64,000 nt of DNA, from positions 806,001 to 870,000 of the forward strand of contig JYIP02000008.1 of the NCBI GenBank assembly GCA_001051155.2, written 5' to 3'. Numbering within the stretch: the stretch's first letter is position 1; each line of letters opens with the position of its first letter. The DNA is from Chrysoporthe austroafricana. Taxonomy: Eukaryota; Ascomycota; Sordariomycetes; Diaporthales; Cryphonectriaceae. Below, piece by piece: positions 1 through 10,891 of this stretch. The position numbers were made by a program, and so were the translations under genes. Below the pieces are notes generated by a model. It was not told the origin of the DNA. It was given only the letters and a program-made list of their open reading frames with translations, and ran no database searches.

Positions 1-913
1 GAATTCGCAGCCCGGAGTTTGTCAGAGTAGACTCCTTGTTCAGATGTAGAGAATGATCTGGCATCACTTCGCGACAGTTCATAAACTCCACCGGAGATCG
101 AGCCAGTATGCCTCGGTACATCTGACCCTTGCATTCCTTGAATGGCGAATCCAATCCTTCTCCCGGCTCATGACATGTCCAGGCGAATAGAGTCATGTCG
201 TTGGTCTGTTTCATTATCTCTTCCTGAAGGCGAGAGAAGGCCTTTTTCCCTTCACCGTAGATGAGGCTCATGTTGACGTCGAATATTCCTAATAGACAGT
301 AGGCGATGTCCTCCTCACGCGTAGTTTGACGCATAGCGGCCCACGACATTTTCCTACCGACGGGCATGGTCTTCAAGGAGCGGCTGTTCTCCAAGACGGC
401 AAGATCGATGCCTGTGATTTTGGAGACCTCGTGGATCCGTAGGCGTTTCCCTCCATGATCATTCCATTCGTTATCGTAAAAAGTCAGGTTTTTCGCAGCT
501 ATTAACTCTTGCAACGTCCATCCCCTGGTCCACCACCGGCAAGCTGGAAGAAATGGATCCGGGAAATGAGGCTCGTGAGCAGGGAAGTCGATCAGATACA
601 CGAAACAGATTGCCGACTTCTGGTACCAGACGAACATGGAATTGATGGCCTCTGTCAGCTCCGCGCTGCTGTCCTTGTTGATGCAGCAGGTGTCCACCCA
701 AGCATATCGGAGCTCGCGCTGCCTCGCAATCCTGCAGGTCTGCTCAATCTTCGCGAAACCTCGTCTCTGCCGTCGCACTGCCGGGTCCGGATTATTCCAG
801 TCTTGGAAGGTGACCTCATCCTCTTCCCAGGTGTGAGAGAGAATCGCGTAAGGATGCGTATCCGGGCTTGGGATGTCTTCGAGCTCAAAAGTAGTGGTAT
901 TAATGAGACGCAT
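1..913 (-). CDS. HET-domain protein (HET-E/HET-D type), 3' end cut by window edge
   Basis: An open frame runs on the minus strand from ATG at 913 to the window edge (304 codons, no stop), so the C-terminus is missing. It begins MRLINTTTFELEDIP and carries the HET domain core in order: AILSHTWEEDEVTFQDW near residue 24, YAWVDTCCINKDSSAEL near 70, and WWTRGWTLQELIAA near 130, then REEDIAYCLLGIFDVNMSLI and YGEGKKAFSRLQEEIM, as in proteins annotated vegetative incompatibility protein HET-E-1. HET domains are TIR-like modules that trigger cell death when incompatible hyphae fuse. Whether NACHT/WD40 repeats or only the short DUF-type tail follow cannot be seen. No intron is needed in the visible part. 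It is divergent from a second HET gene with about 0.7 kb between. Family certain; partner and specificity unknown. Confidence 0.9.
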   Translation of the reverse strand, partial: MRLINTTTFELEDIPSPDTHPYAILSHTWEEDEVTFQDWNNPDPAVRRQRRGFAKIEQTCRIARQRELRYAWVDTCCINKDSSAELTEAINSMFVWYQKSAICFVYLIDFPAHEPHFPDPFLPACRWWTRGWTLQELIAAKNLTFYDNEWNDHGGKRLRIHEVSKITGIDLAVLENSRSLKTMPVGRKMSWAAMRQTTREEDIAYCLLGIFDVNMSLIYGEGKKAFSRLQEEIMKQTNDMTLFAWTCHEPGEGLDSPFKECKGQMYRGILARSPVEFMNCREVMPDHSLHLNKESTLTNSGLRI

Positions 914-1637
914 CGTGGTCGCTGGAGGCCGAACGGCCCGTCGGGACTAAATGAGAGGGTGGGTATTCGAGGGGCATCCGTCTTGAGGTGCTTCTCGTGA
1001 CGAAGGATCGAAGTTGAAGGGTGGCAAACGGTAGTACACTAACAATTGCACAGGCTGAGAGGCTAGCCACATCCGCCTGCAAGCGAGGGGGTGGCGGAGC
1101 CTATGAGACCTGTTCCTGCAGGTCGTCGGGGTGATGGGACACGCTCCGTGAGTGCAGGACACAGCACGGAGTACAGCAGGGTTGCAGGTTGCATCTGACC
1201 GTTAAGTTCCTGCGGGTACGTACTTGAGACAAGCATTCCTATTGAAGAATTGCTGCTGCACGCTCGTGAAAATGTGGCAGTAAAGTCTCGTGTTGTTGAA
1301 AATGGTAGCCTAGACCTATTCTTTCTGAAAAACACCCTCGATAAACAGGAGTTCCCAGCAATCGTATAGAAAGTTCGTGATCATCTTATCCTATCTGCAA
1401 ACCTCCTGCAGTATGCGTTATTACTAGCGCTTATAAGCGGAGGCCGCTTTAAAGCGGCAATTTAAAGGTTCTGATATATCTGATCCCCCCCTCTTCTTTT
1501 GTGATCTAGCTTATATTCGACGCCTCTTACCTGAGCAGCCGATTATTACTGAGTTACTATCCACGCGTGCACGCAGTCATCTTTTTGTGCAATCATAACC
1601 CTCGAACCTAGCGTCATCCAATTTAACCTATCCGAAC
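914..1637. other. Divergent intergenic region between two HET genes
   Basis: This 724-base stretch separates the starts of the two divergent HET-domain genes and must hold both promoters. It has a short GC-rich palindromic spot near 1436-1455 (AAGCGG...CCGCTTTAAAGCGG) and CT-rich tracts near 1485-1500. I see no further gene; short open frames here have no recognisable content. Confidence 0.5.
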
Positions 1638-3583
1638 ATGGACAACACTTACAATAAATCTGCACCGCCTCTTCCTGCCACGTACCGCCATGAATTGCTT
1701 CTGTCTGACCATATCAGGCTCCTGTAGGTCTCGCGAAAGCCAAATCCAAGGAATGGTGAGCCTCGACTGCATTGCAAGATGAAAGTGCGGCTTTTAAGCA
1801 AGACGAATCATGCAAATTCACCGCCATCTCGTACGCATGGGGCAGTCCGCGTTCAACGAGCCATTCTCGCATCTTGGTCAATGGGCAACTGCTAGAGGTC
1901 CGTCCTAACTGTGAATACGCGCTGAGTCAGGCGTGCGATTACGACGATCAGGCCTGGTACTGGATCGACTCGGTTTGCATTAACCAAGATAATTCAACAG
2001 AGAAAACGCAGCAGGTAGCTCACATGGGTCAGATTTATAATTATGCTCAATATGTTCTTGCGTGTGTTGGGGAGCATGCCGATGGTAGTGACGAGCTTTT
2101 CACATTTGCCAACAATAACGAAGACTTAATTGACGGCCCTATGAGTCGTCGATATCTCTGTATGAGCGATTTATTATCTTTCTGTCACGAAGCTTTTCCT
2201 CCGCTAGGCTTCGTAGACATGTGGAGCTCCCAATATGGTATCACGAAAGAAACCGACGACACTGGTTTCATTAAAGATGTCGACAAGAGATCAGCACAGG
2301 AGATGGCAAGACTATGGGAGCAAGCGCGTCCAGACACGAGGATGTCGACCCTGTGGAACCAAATCAATGCGTTCCTGTGCCGGCCATATTTCCGACGGCT
2401 CTGGGTATTTCAGGAACTATCTCTCGGTACACAGGTGTCATTCTGTTGTGGGGATCACTGTGCCCCTGCTCGCCTCCTGAATGAGCTTTTCGAAAAGCTA
2501 TTCATCTATACTGAACTATACTCGACGGGCCCCTTTTATTCCGCTCGCAGATCCGAGGAATCAACAAAAGTGCATTGGAAGATTAGCTGTGAGATGGATG
2601 AAATATGGCCGAATCCGACTCGGAACTCCAACCAGCTATTAAGTGCGAGCGCGTCACCAGGACAGATAACCAAAGGACTACATGAACTGCTAGAAATTGT
2701 TCTTGAGGCGAAATTACAATGCGAGGACGCGAAAGACAGGTGCTTTGGTCTTCTAGCGCTAGTGGACTGGAAAGGACATGACCCCATCAGACCCAACTAT
2801 GACAAAGACGTTTTCGAAGTGGCCATGGAAGTGTTGGCGGTGCTCTTGGGTGATGAAGGTCCTGAAGAGTATTGCAAAACGTCCAAATTAGAGTTTCGAA
2901 AGTGGACAGTCGCCGACGTGTTCACGCTTGGTCTTCAGCAGAGCCCAGGCTTGTGGTGGGCTCCTAGACTTGCTAGGGTAATCGAACGACGCAAATCACC
3001 AACTTTGAATATTTCGACACAGCAGACGATATCCAAGGCACGTCGCCTAAAGGTTTTTGGCAAAGGATTTCGCCTTCGAAAATTCTATGGAGAGTGGCTT
3101 CTGGAAGGGTACCAACATCCGGTTACAATATTCCCATTCCAGGACTTCTCTGTGGACACTTTGAGAATGGCTTTATTTGAGGTTATCAACGGAGTGTTCT
3201 TGCCTGAACAGGCAGAGGATGGAGACTGGTGTTTCTTTCCCCACGACTGGGATACGTTTTCCGGCACTGTGCTTATTTTCAGGAAGTCGCGGCCGCCTCT
3301 TACCAACGTGTTTGGAATTGTAGGTCAGGGCATAAAAGTTCCGGAGTCTGATTATTTTTGGGAAAATTGGAAGGATAGAACCGCATTTGACGCGTTTCTG
3401 GCCTTGGAGGACTTGCTCATCTCAACGGAATTTTGCAGTTCGATCAAGGATGCGCGGACTTCTAGACTACTAGAATCACCTGTGCCGTCTGCGCAACCAT
3501 CTGCCTTCTTGCAAATGAGCTTCTGCGGGCACCCAGGCTCTTCGTATGCACAAGAAAAGATAGCGGCAAAGAGTGACGATTGA
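1638..3583 (+). CDS. HET-domain protein with disturbed N-terminal coding frame
   Basis: The long open frame runs from 1760 to the stop at 3581-3583 and has HET motifs AISYAWGS, WYWIDSVCINQDNSTEK, VAHMGQIYNYAQYVLACVG and FRRLWVFQELSLGTQVSF. It has no ATG before the domain: an in-frame TGA lies at 1757-1759. The expected N-terminal HET segment (YRHELLLSDHIRLL) starts at ATG 1638 in another frame and stops at TAG 1725, and the linker (SQIQGMVSLDC) lies in the third frame up to TGA 1780. Either two compensating indels broke the start, or a weak intron (donor GTAGGT at 1724, acceptor AAAG ending at 1785) joins the pieces. About 600 residues follow, close to the usual size of this class (HET domain plus an uncharacterised C-terminal half). 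It may be a functional gene, a recent pseudogene or carry sequencing errors. Confidence 0.75.
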
Positions 3584-4962
3584 GTGGTTCGCCCGATAGA
3601 TAAAGGGTGCTGCTATATACGGCGCATTGTATGTCTGATCTGGCGTGCGGCATTTTTGCTACTACTTAGAACAAGATGAGCAGGTTCAAAAGGAAATGAA
3701 ACGAAAGTTAAAAGGACGATCAAGTGTAATGACATAGCATATTTATCAATATATCCTAGCCCTTTGTGAAAATCTCCGTTTTGCGCTCTGGTAGTTTATC
3801 CAACACGGCTGCAGCACGTTGGAGTGCATTACTATGCAGAAGACTTGGATCAACCACTAAGCCCTCCCCCCTGCGGCCCCCCAAAAAGGGAATATAGTTG
3901 ACCTGAAAGGAGTATTAGTCAAATGGACACCTATCACTGTAAAGATACATGTTTAAGCAGAGTAATATTGGGGGTAAGTAGGTCGTCTGCCTATACACAA
4001 AATATCGCCCTAACCCTGCTTTCCCTGAGGTTCTTTCAGCACGCGTTGTCTGACGATTGAGGGCCGGCCCGCATCCCGCAGTGGTGCCCGCCCTGATGCG
4101 TGCGCAGTAACGCCATCCCGACTGCATCGTGGCATTCGGCAGAATAGCAACCGATGAGTCCGGCTGTGATAAGCGCTCCAGTCGACGAGTCTGATGCGAG
4201 GGGAGGAAACTCAAGCGGGCTCATCGGTCCCTGGTCTCTGTTCAGCAAAGGGCGACCCATCCACACGCCATGTGGCTGCTGTACACCCGGCCCCTCTCGT
4301 GATCAGGTCAAGCAAGACCTTGGATTGCGTCGGTCGTGGCCCTTGTACTAGGCGAGGGGCTGCCGTGTTGTTTCTCTCGTGTAGGCATTCCGCCATGACG
4401 AAGGTTCCAGCGGTCTCGTCAGTCTCAAACGTGCTATCCGCCCATAGTCGCCGGGACGCTGGAGATCCACGAGACGAACCGCCAGGGTTTTCAGGAGGCA
4501 AGACCACCAGGCAGAGGTGCATCTTCTGGAGTCGAGCCACGGTATAGCGGTCGAAGTCTCCTGACCCCGGACGCTGGCGCTACGGTGTTTTGGCAGCCGT
4601 CCAGCGCTCTCCCGCCCCGATCACCAATTTCGGCAGCTCCGCACCCCAGGGTGAGAGGCTCCCGCGCCACAGGCTCAACCACAGCAGAAAAAGGGCAGCT
4701 CCGAGGTCAGCGTGCGTCCATGCAGCACGCTGAGTTGGCCTGATTAAATAATTAAATCGCAAAACAATTGATCGCCTCAAGAGAGAACACCAACTCGCCG
4801 ACGTGCCGTCATAGAAGCCGTACAGGTGGGAACTTGGCCCAAACATTGCATGTCCTTGTCGAACGACGTCACCTCCCGTTCCCATCGCACCGAAGCTCAG
4901 CCAAGATAAGGGGAGGGGCCCTCGTCTCTCACAGCACGATAACCTCACAACCACACGTCAAG
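3584..4962. other. Intergenic, HET gene to sym1
   Basis: Holds the 3' flank of the HET gene and the sym1 promoter. Several open frames of 100-125 codons overlap on both strands between 4190 and 4950, but none shows a domain, splice structure or coding-like composition, so no gene is called. Confidence 0.4.
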
Positions 4963-5681
4963 ATGCTCAGGTGGTAAGCATTATCTTGTCCAGACACACC
5001 GTTGTTCAGATCACATGTGCTGATACGCCTCGCAGGTACCAAGCAAAGCTGGTCAGCAGGCCCCTTCTCACCCAGGCCCTCACCACGGCCGTCCTCTTCG
5101 GCGCCGGCGACATCATCGCCCAGCAGGCCGTCGACAAGAAGGGTATTGAGAAGCATGACGTCGCCAGGACTGGCCGCATGGCACTCTACGGTGGCAGTGA
5201 GTGAATTGCCCGTCCTCCCAACCGCCAATAGAGATGACAGAGTCACTTCCCCCCCCCCCCAAACACACCACACAGGACACCCCGCCGACCTCAGCTCTCT
5301 CCCATCATGATGACTGCGTGCTGACCCCCGGTGCCAGCCGTCTTCGGCCCCGCCGCCGCGACCTGGTTCAAGTTCCTCGCGCGCAACGTGAACCTCAAGT
5401 CCGCCAACGCGACGATCGCCGCGCGCGTCGCCCTCGACCAGGGCGCGTTCGCCCCCTGCGCGATCGGCATGTTCCTGTCGAGCATGGCCGTACTCGAGGG
5501 GGGTTCCGTCGGCGAGAAGCTCGACAAGAACTACAAGAACGCCCTCACCACCAACTATATGGTGTGGCCGTTCGTGCAGGCTGTCAACTTCAAGATGGTC
5601 CCGCTGGAGCACCGGGTGCTGTTCGTCAACGTGATCAGCATCGGGTGGAATTGCTACCTGAGTTATCTGAACAGCTCATGA
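4963..5681 (+). CDS. sym1: Sym1/Mpv17/PMP22-family mitochondrial inner membrane protein
   Basis: Three exons were joined: 4963-4973, 5036-5196 and 5338-5681, with introns GTAAGC...GCAG and GTGAGT...CCAG, giving 171 residues, the normal length for fungal Sym1. The first coding exon is only 11 bases (MLR plus two bases of W). The protein begins [19 protein letters not shown] and contains GAGDIIAQQ, then [11 protein letters not shown] and the family end motif [20 protein letters not shown] followed by [11 protein letters not shown]. The Mpv17/PMP22 family forms four-helix proteins of the mitochondrial inner or peroxisomal membrane; yeast Sym1 is needed for ethanol growth under heat stress. The assignment to Sym1 rather than a peroxisomal paralogue rests on length and N-terminus. 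Confidence 0.93.
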
Positions 5682-6361
5682 GGCCATGGGTCGGGTGTTG
5701 AGGGAAGGAGGGCGGTTCTTCCCGAGGCGTAAATAGAGGTACGAGGGAACGCTGTGAGAACCAAGTGCTCGAGGTTGCCAGCCTGGGCTTGCAAGGTCTT
5801 TTGGGCCGCGGCGTTGTTGACGCTGGTGGGCGGCCGGATGCATTCGATACGATACGTCTTTCAGGGAATGGTCAGGCGTTTTCCTGCATTTGGCATCATC
5901 GTCTTACATTGGTCATTCGACATTTCAGCGGTGCATAGAGGGAATACACTGAGGAAAAAGGCGTTTACTTTCGTGACAATAGACCAAATGCCCACCGAAT
6001 ACCTTGGAAAGATGAGACTACGTATCATCCCTAGTAGGTGATATCTTTAAGCCTAGGAAATAAGGGATGCTGATTATTCTCGTTGAACATTCACAATTCC
6101 TAGCCGACCCACGCAAATGGTATTCTAAGGCCTCCGTGCGGTGAAAGACTTCCCCTGCCTCGGGCTCCTCGACCGGAATTTGATTGAAAGATGTACGTGG
6201 TCTATGACGGTGTTTGATTTGGTGCTACCGGAGATCAAGCTTCTAAAGCAGCTCAGAACACGTTTCGCTTTTGGTTTTCTCCTGCTGCGGAGTCACTCCC
6301 GTGAGATAACACGACTTCATCCATCTGAGACATTGTATCAAACAAAAGTGAGACCACGACC
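5682..6361. other. Convergent intergenic region, sym1 / UAP1 3' ends
   Basis: This stretch lies between two 3' ends. Open frames at 5754-6041 and 6141-6491 have no recognised content, and the second overlaps the end of the UAP1 gene. Nothing else was seen. Confidence 0.4.
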
Positions 6362-7951
6362 TTACTCGTCGTCCTCCGTGCGGTCGGACATCACAGCAGG
6401 ACCGACAACTTGCTTCCCTTTCAGGCGCTCCAGACCCTCACCACCCTGGATAGAATGTCAGCCACCCTATACGCCGTGTTGTACGCCATAGCGATTTGCA
6501 CTTACATAGCTCACAAGAGGAGACACCTCGACACCGTCATCCCCACCAACCACAATACCACCCGCGGCCTCCACCCACTTCCGGCCCTGAGCTGTGATAT
6601 GCTTCTTGCTAGTATCGGGATCATCCTCACCCGTACCCCTCGCGTTCTTCAGAGGCGAGAACTCATCCTCGCGCCTCACCTCCAGGCAGGCAAACTTGTT
6701 CAGCTCCAGCATGGGGAACACATCAAACACAAACTGCTCCAGCTTGATGCCGTTGGGCTTCTCGGGCTTGACGGTCTCACCAGTCTTCAGATCCACATAC
6801 GGGATCTTCTTGCGCGCGACGTGGTGCGGCAGGTTCTTGGCCCATCTGGGGATTGTTTCGAGGAAGCGGAAGCTGTAGTAGTGGTTGACAATGTTCGCGG
6901 CGCGGAACTTGAGCAGGTTAGGCTGCTTGGCGTCCTTCGCCTCGGCGGTCTCCTTGTCAATCTCGCTGTACTCAACCACGTCTGGGCGGCCGTTCTTCTG
7001 CAGGATCAGACCCACGGACTCGGTCGCGTTGCGCTTCCGGACCACCTTGGTAGCAATATCGACGTTCTTGGATGCCGCGAAGCCCGTGAAGGTCGGGTCC
7101 GCAACCTTGACCAGGCAGTTGTCCACACAGTATGCGTGGATGTGCTCGATTCCCCGCTTGCGCATGTCACCCAGCACCGGCGAGACCACCAGCGCCTGGT
7201 AGATGCCTCCGTTGCCGTCGGGCGCGACCGCCACCTTGCCCTTGCTCTCGAGAAGGATCTTGCCCTCGTTCGAGATGCAGGGCAGGACTCCCTGCTCGAA
7301 TATGATAACGTTCTCCTTCTCCAGGCCAAAGTATCCCTTCTCCTCGAAGAAGGCCTCTGTCGGTCCACGCGTGGGCCCGCTGGTCATGACGTACCAGGGC
7401 ACTACAACCTTCTTGTCCGCTGACAGGCCGGCGTGCTTGTGTGCAAGGACCTGTAGCCTACGGATCCTCTCTGCCTGGATCTGGAAGAGGGACTTGTGTG
7501 ACGCCAGGCCAATGTCGAAGCAACCCTTGGGCGCGGAGCTGCCCAGCCGTGTGCCCTGGCCACCCGCCATCAGAACGACGGCCACCTTGTTCTTCGCCGT
7601 AAGATCCAGGCCGGACTTAAACCACTTGTCGAGGTCGGCGGCGTCCGAGTCCATGATGCTCGCCGTAGCGGACTCGGGGAGGGGCTCGAGCTCCGCCTTG
7701 CCATCAGTGGCAGGCGGATGGAGGGCCTTCTGGGTGATGGTGTTGATGTACTCGGGGTCGAAGCCGGCCAACTGGTGGTACAAGGCGGCCTGTTCAGCTT
7801 CAGGAAGGGAGTCGTAGAAGGTGAAGACCTGTTCTTGGCCTGCCTTCTCGTACTTCTCCTTTAGAGCAGAGACTTCCTCCTTCGAGGGAGCCCGTGGAGG
7901 GGCCCCCGAGGCTGTGGTGCCGATGTAGAGGGTCTGCTTGATGGCGTCCAT
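6362..7951 (-). CDS. UAP1: UDP-N-acetylglucosamine pyrophosphorylase
   Basis: Two exons on the minus strand, 7951-6506 and 6445-6362, with intron GTAAGT...CCAG (6446-6505) give 509 residues, the expected length for fungal Uap1. The enzyme makes UDP-GlcNAc from UTP and GlcNAc-1-phosphate in the cytosol, the precursor of chitin, N-glycans and GPI anchors. The nucleotide-binding signature [19 protein letters not shown] sits near residue 125, followed by [25 protein letters not shown] and the family segment [17 protein letters not shown]. Reading through the intron would give a false end after [12 protein letters not shown]; the spliced end continues [18 protein letters not shown] and finishes TEDDE. 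Start chosen at the only upstream ATG in frame with the conserved N-terminal helix. Confidence 0.96.
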
Positions 7952-9013
7952 AGTGACGTCGTCGGCGTTTCGTAGCTAAATTTCTTGGAATTGACTCCTG
8001 ATCGGCGGCTTCGGCAGGACAAGATATGTATGGGGGAGGAGAGAGAGAGTCTGGAGGAGGACAGGTCAGCAAAGAAAACAGGAGGGGCGGTGACAAGGAC
8101 GAAAGCAGTCAGCTTTGTCCTATCGCATGTATAGGATCACAGCTGAAGCTCGCACCAGCGGCCACCGCACAAGCAGCAGCTGCTGCCCCGCCAACCCCTG
8201 ATGCTACAGCAGCCTGGACCCCTGCATGCTGCCGTGTTGGAGGGGCGGCTCACCCAATTGAGCCGCTGCAGGGCGCTATGTACGGCTAGCCGTCGGGGGA
8301 TATCCAGCGTGTCCAGGGTGTGACGTCGACACGGTTCCGGTAGGCCACCTCCTATTCGCCCGTATGCCACATACTCACTATGTAGCCAGGACACGAGCTT
8401 CGACTTCTGGTGCTGTGTCACCACAGAGAATACAAGCTTTGGCTCCCGGAGCTCGCCTCCTACGTCTGTACTACCCCAAGGCCCCACACCGACCTCGATC
8501 CTCGCCGCCCCTACATCAAACGCTGCGCTGACGGCGGTGGCCTATCATCGCTATCGAACGTGGCCAAATCGCACCCCACGACGTAAGGAAGCTTTGCATG
8601 CCCCCGGTAGACAACGCGCGAGGCTGATATGATATCAAGGTCAACAAGTTGCGTTGGTGAAGTTCTTGTCGAGTCGACCCTGACTCCCAGGACCCCCCTT
8701 GTAGACTTGGGGGTACATAAGCTCTTGAGGTCCTGGGGTGCAGGCTACGCTGTGCTGCGTCCAGTCCTCAGGGTACATCGTCGATGTTACTGTTTAGTGG
8801 CAGTTGTCCTGTGGCCGAAGTGAGAACGATTCAGCCTCGTGTCATTTGCCGATTTGGGAAGGGAGCTCCCAGTTGAAGCCCACCTGGTCCGCATTGGTCA
8901 CTGGGTCCTAGCCTCAGAATCCAGTTTGTTGTCCATTTGCAACTTACCTGCAGGTCTCAGCGTACACCACAGGACGCCCTATCAAACTCAATCTCGAGCG
9001 GCAACACCTCAGA
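7952..9013. other. Divergent promoter region, UAP1 / DNA glycosylase
   Basis: About 1.06 kb between two divergent starts. It contains purine-rich GGAGGA runs near 8035-8090 (UAP1 leader) and an alanine/proline-like biased stretch near 8150-8230 that is not supported as coding. No RNA gene or repeat was seen. Confidence 0.4.
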
Positions 9014-10069
9014 ATGCCGGATAAGGCGTCTGATGGCGAGGCTCAGGCTCAAGTCTCACCACCTTCATCCTTTAGAGGTCGGCTAGACATGGATGCCTTC
9101 AAATTCAGGGCGGAAGACCCACCACGGGAGGTCGCGACAGCAGTACGCCGGAGCACTCGACTCTCGTCCAGCATCGTCACATCCTTCAAACCAACGAAGA
9201 CGAACGCCGAAAAGCAACGCCCAGCAGCGAACGGGAAGAAGCGCAAAGCAGACCTCCTACCCGACTCCCCAGCCCCAGGAGGCAATACCATTCCAGCCCT
9301 TCCGGACGGCTCGACCGAGGCAGAGGCACCCGACTCCTCGGCGTCCTCAACGCCCGCGCCGGCATCCACCAAGAAGAAGCGCAACCGCCCCAAATCAGGC
9401 TATGTCCCACCCTCCGTCTATGCGCACCTCCCTCCCCTCCCGGACGCCCTCGCGCCCAACCTCCTCGTCCTCTTCTGCGGGCTCAACCCGGGCATCCGGA
9501 CCGCCCAGACGGGCCACGCCTATAACCATCCGTCCAACCGCTTTTGGAAGCTCATGTACTCCTCCGGCGTGCTGCCCGTGCCCTGCACCGCGGAGGAGGA
9601 CCGTACCCTGCCGAACCGATTCAATTTGGGCCTCACTAATATCGTCGCCCGGCCGAGCCGCAACGGAGCCGAGCTGAGCAAGGCCGAGATGGACCAGGGC
9701 GTGAGTATTTTGGAGGAAAAGGTGCGAAGGTGGAGGCCGGAGGTCGTGTGTATCGTGGGGAAGAGCATTTGGGAGTCTGTGTGGAGGGTGCGGCATGGCG
9801 GGAAAGGGATCGCTAAGGACGACTTCAGGTATGGATGGCAGGACGAGGGGGAGAACATGGGGGTTGGGGCTGTGACTGCGGGTGAGAAGATGGATGGCGT
9901 GGTGTATATGGAAAATTGGAACGGCGCAAGGGTGTTCGTAGCGACTTCCACTAGCGGGCTCGCGGCCACGCTGAGGCCGGAGGAGAAAGAGAGGATCTGG
10001 AGGGATCTGGGCGCTTGGGTCGAGCAGCGAAGGGCCGGGATAGAGGCCCCTTTTGAGAGTAATATTTAG
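9014..10069 (+). CDS. G/U mismatch-specific DNA glycosylase (Mug/TDG type)
   Basis: A single exon of 351 residues. Residues 1-130 are low in complexity and basic (KKRKAD near 75, KKKRNRPKSG near 120), typical of a nuclear-targeting, DNA-contacting tail. The uracil-DNA glycosylase fold follows: LLVLFCGLNPGIRTAQTGH (GLNPG is motif 1, holding the catalytic Asn of the Mug/TDG family), HPSNRFWKLMYSSG, LGLTNIVARPSR and VCIVGKSIWE. The second active-site motif, usually NPSGLS in Mug and MPSSSAR in TDG, is here TSTSGLAATL. An insert of roughly 35 residues sits between the VGKSIWE strand and motif 2. The enzyme excises thymine or uracil opposite guanine in base-excision repair. Family assignment is strong; the substrate range is inferred. 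Confidence 0.93.
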   Translation: MPDKASDGEAQAQVSPPSSFRGRLDMDAFKFRAEDPPREVATAVRRSTRLSSSIVTSFKPTKTNAEKQRPAANGKKRKADLLPDSPAPGGNTIPALPDGSTEAEAPDSSASSTPAPASTKKKRNRPKSGYVPPSVYAHLPPLPDALAPNLLVLFCGLNPGIRTAQTGHAYNHPSNRFWKLMYSSGVLPVPCTAEEDRTLPNRFNLGLTNIVARPSRNGAELSKAEMDQGVSILEEKVRRWRPEVVCIVGKSIWESVWRVRHGGKGIAKDDFRYGWQDEGENMGVGAVTAGEKMDGVVYMENWNGARVFVATSTSGLAATLRPEEKERIWRDLGAWVEQRRAGIEAPFESNI

Positions 10070-10891
10070 ACACATTTACTTTGTCAATGTTCTCTTGTCG
10101 GTGATAAGCTAGAGCTAGTGTTGTCGGATTCTATACTGCTTCCTAAGCACTTTGACACCGTCTTCTTGACATATTCTTCTCAGCTAGTCAGCATCAGATG
10201 TTACCTCTGTAGAAGAGGATATAATTATATACTATAGGGTCTGGGCCTTTTGTTGTGCGTGTCATATTTGTCTTGGACTAATGGGCTCAAAGACACCTCC
10301 ATCCTTGAATCGACAGATCAGACAAGGCACATGCACCGTACCTCACCAGGTATACTCATTTTCTACAAATTTCAAGTGTTAAAAGGCGCACCAAGGGCGA
10401 ACCCGCTTAAAATAACTGTTAACGAACAGAGACGTTCTCCTTTTTGCATACCAACTTTCTTTCTCATCTTGAGAGTGGCGAGGGCTCTTCGACGTTCATA
10501 CTCCTTCAAGGAGGGTATTCAAAGAGCACTTTGCATGCTGATCACCTTGCTGAATATCGACAAGCCTGGGGCAGAGGAGCTTCCCGGAAAAGTTACGAAC
10601 CCATGTCTGTGGAGATATACACCTTTTCCATACTATCCCAGTCTGCAGAGATTTTGCGCAGATAAAAACTCAATCTCTTTACTCATTAGCCTTTCACGGG
10701 CCTGGGAGTAAATTAATTGGGCACCTCACTCTCATCCTGAGAGTAGTGTGACCCTTCTATGTGATGTCTACAGGCCACTGGCGACGTCCCTGCTTCCACT
10801 TCTCACTAGCCTCCAACATTGATTTCGAGCCGACGAGAACGAAGGCTGACACGAGACATCACATATTAGGAACGAGCATGTTACGCAAGAG
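10070..10891. other. Convergent intergenic region
   Basis: Lies between the 3' ends of the glycosylase and the ANCHR-like gene. An open frame of 153 codons at 10250-10711 starts at a non-ATG codon and has no recognisable features. I call nothing here. Confidence 0.4.

Noticed and set aside
4190..4954. Overlapping open frames of 109-124 codons on both strands upstream of sym1
   Set aside because: No domain, no splice signals that join them, and opposite-strand frames overlap; they look like chance frames in GC-rich promoter DNA.
6410..7423. Long plus-strand open frame (337 codons)
   Set aside because: It is antisense to the UAP1 coding exon and its composition is that of a shadow frame.
9395..10075. 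Minus-strand open frame of 226 codons
   Set aside because: Antisense to the Mug/TDG gene, no domain.
10250..10711. Plus-strand open frame of 153 codons
   Set aside because: No ATG at the start, no recognisable features, in a convergent intergenic region.
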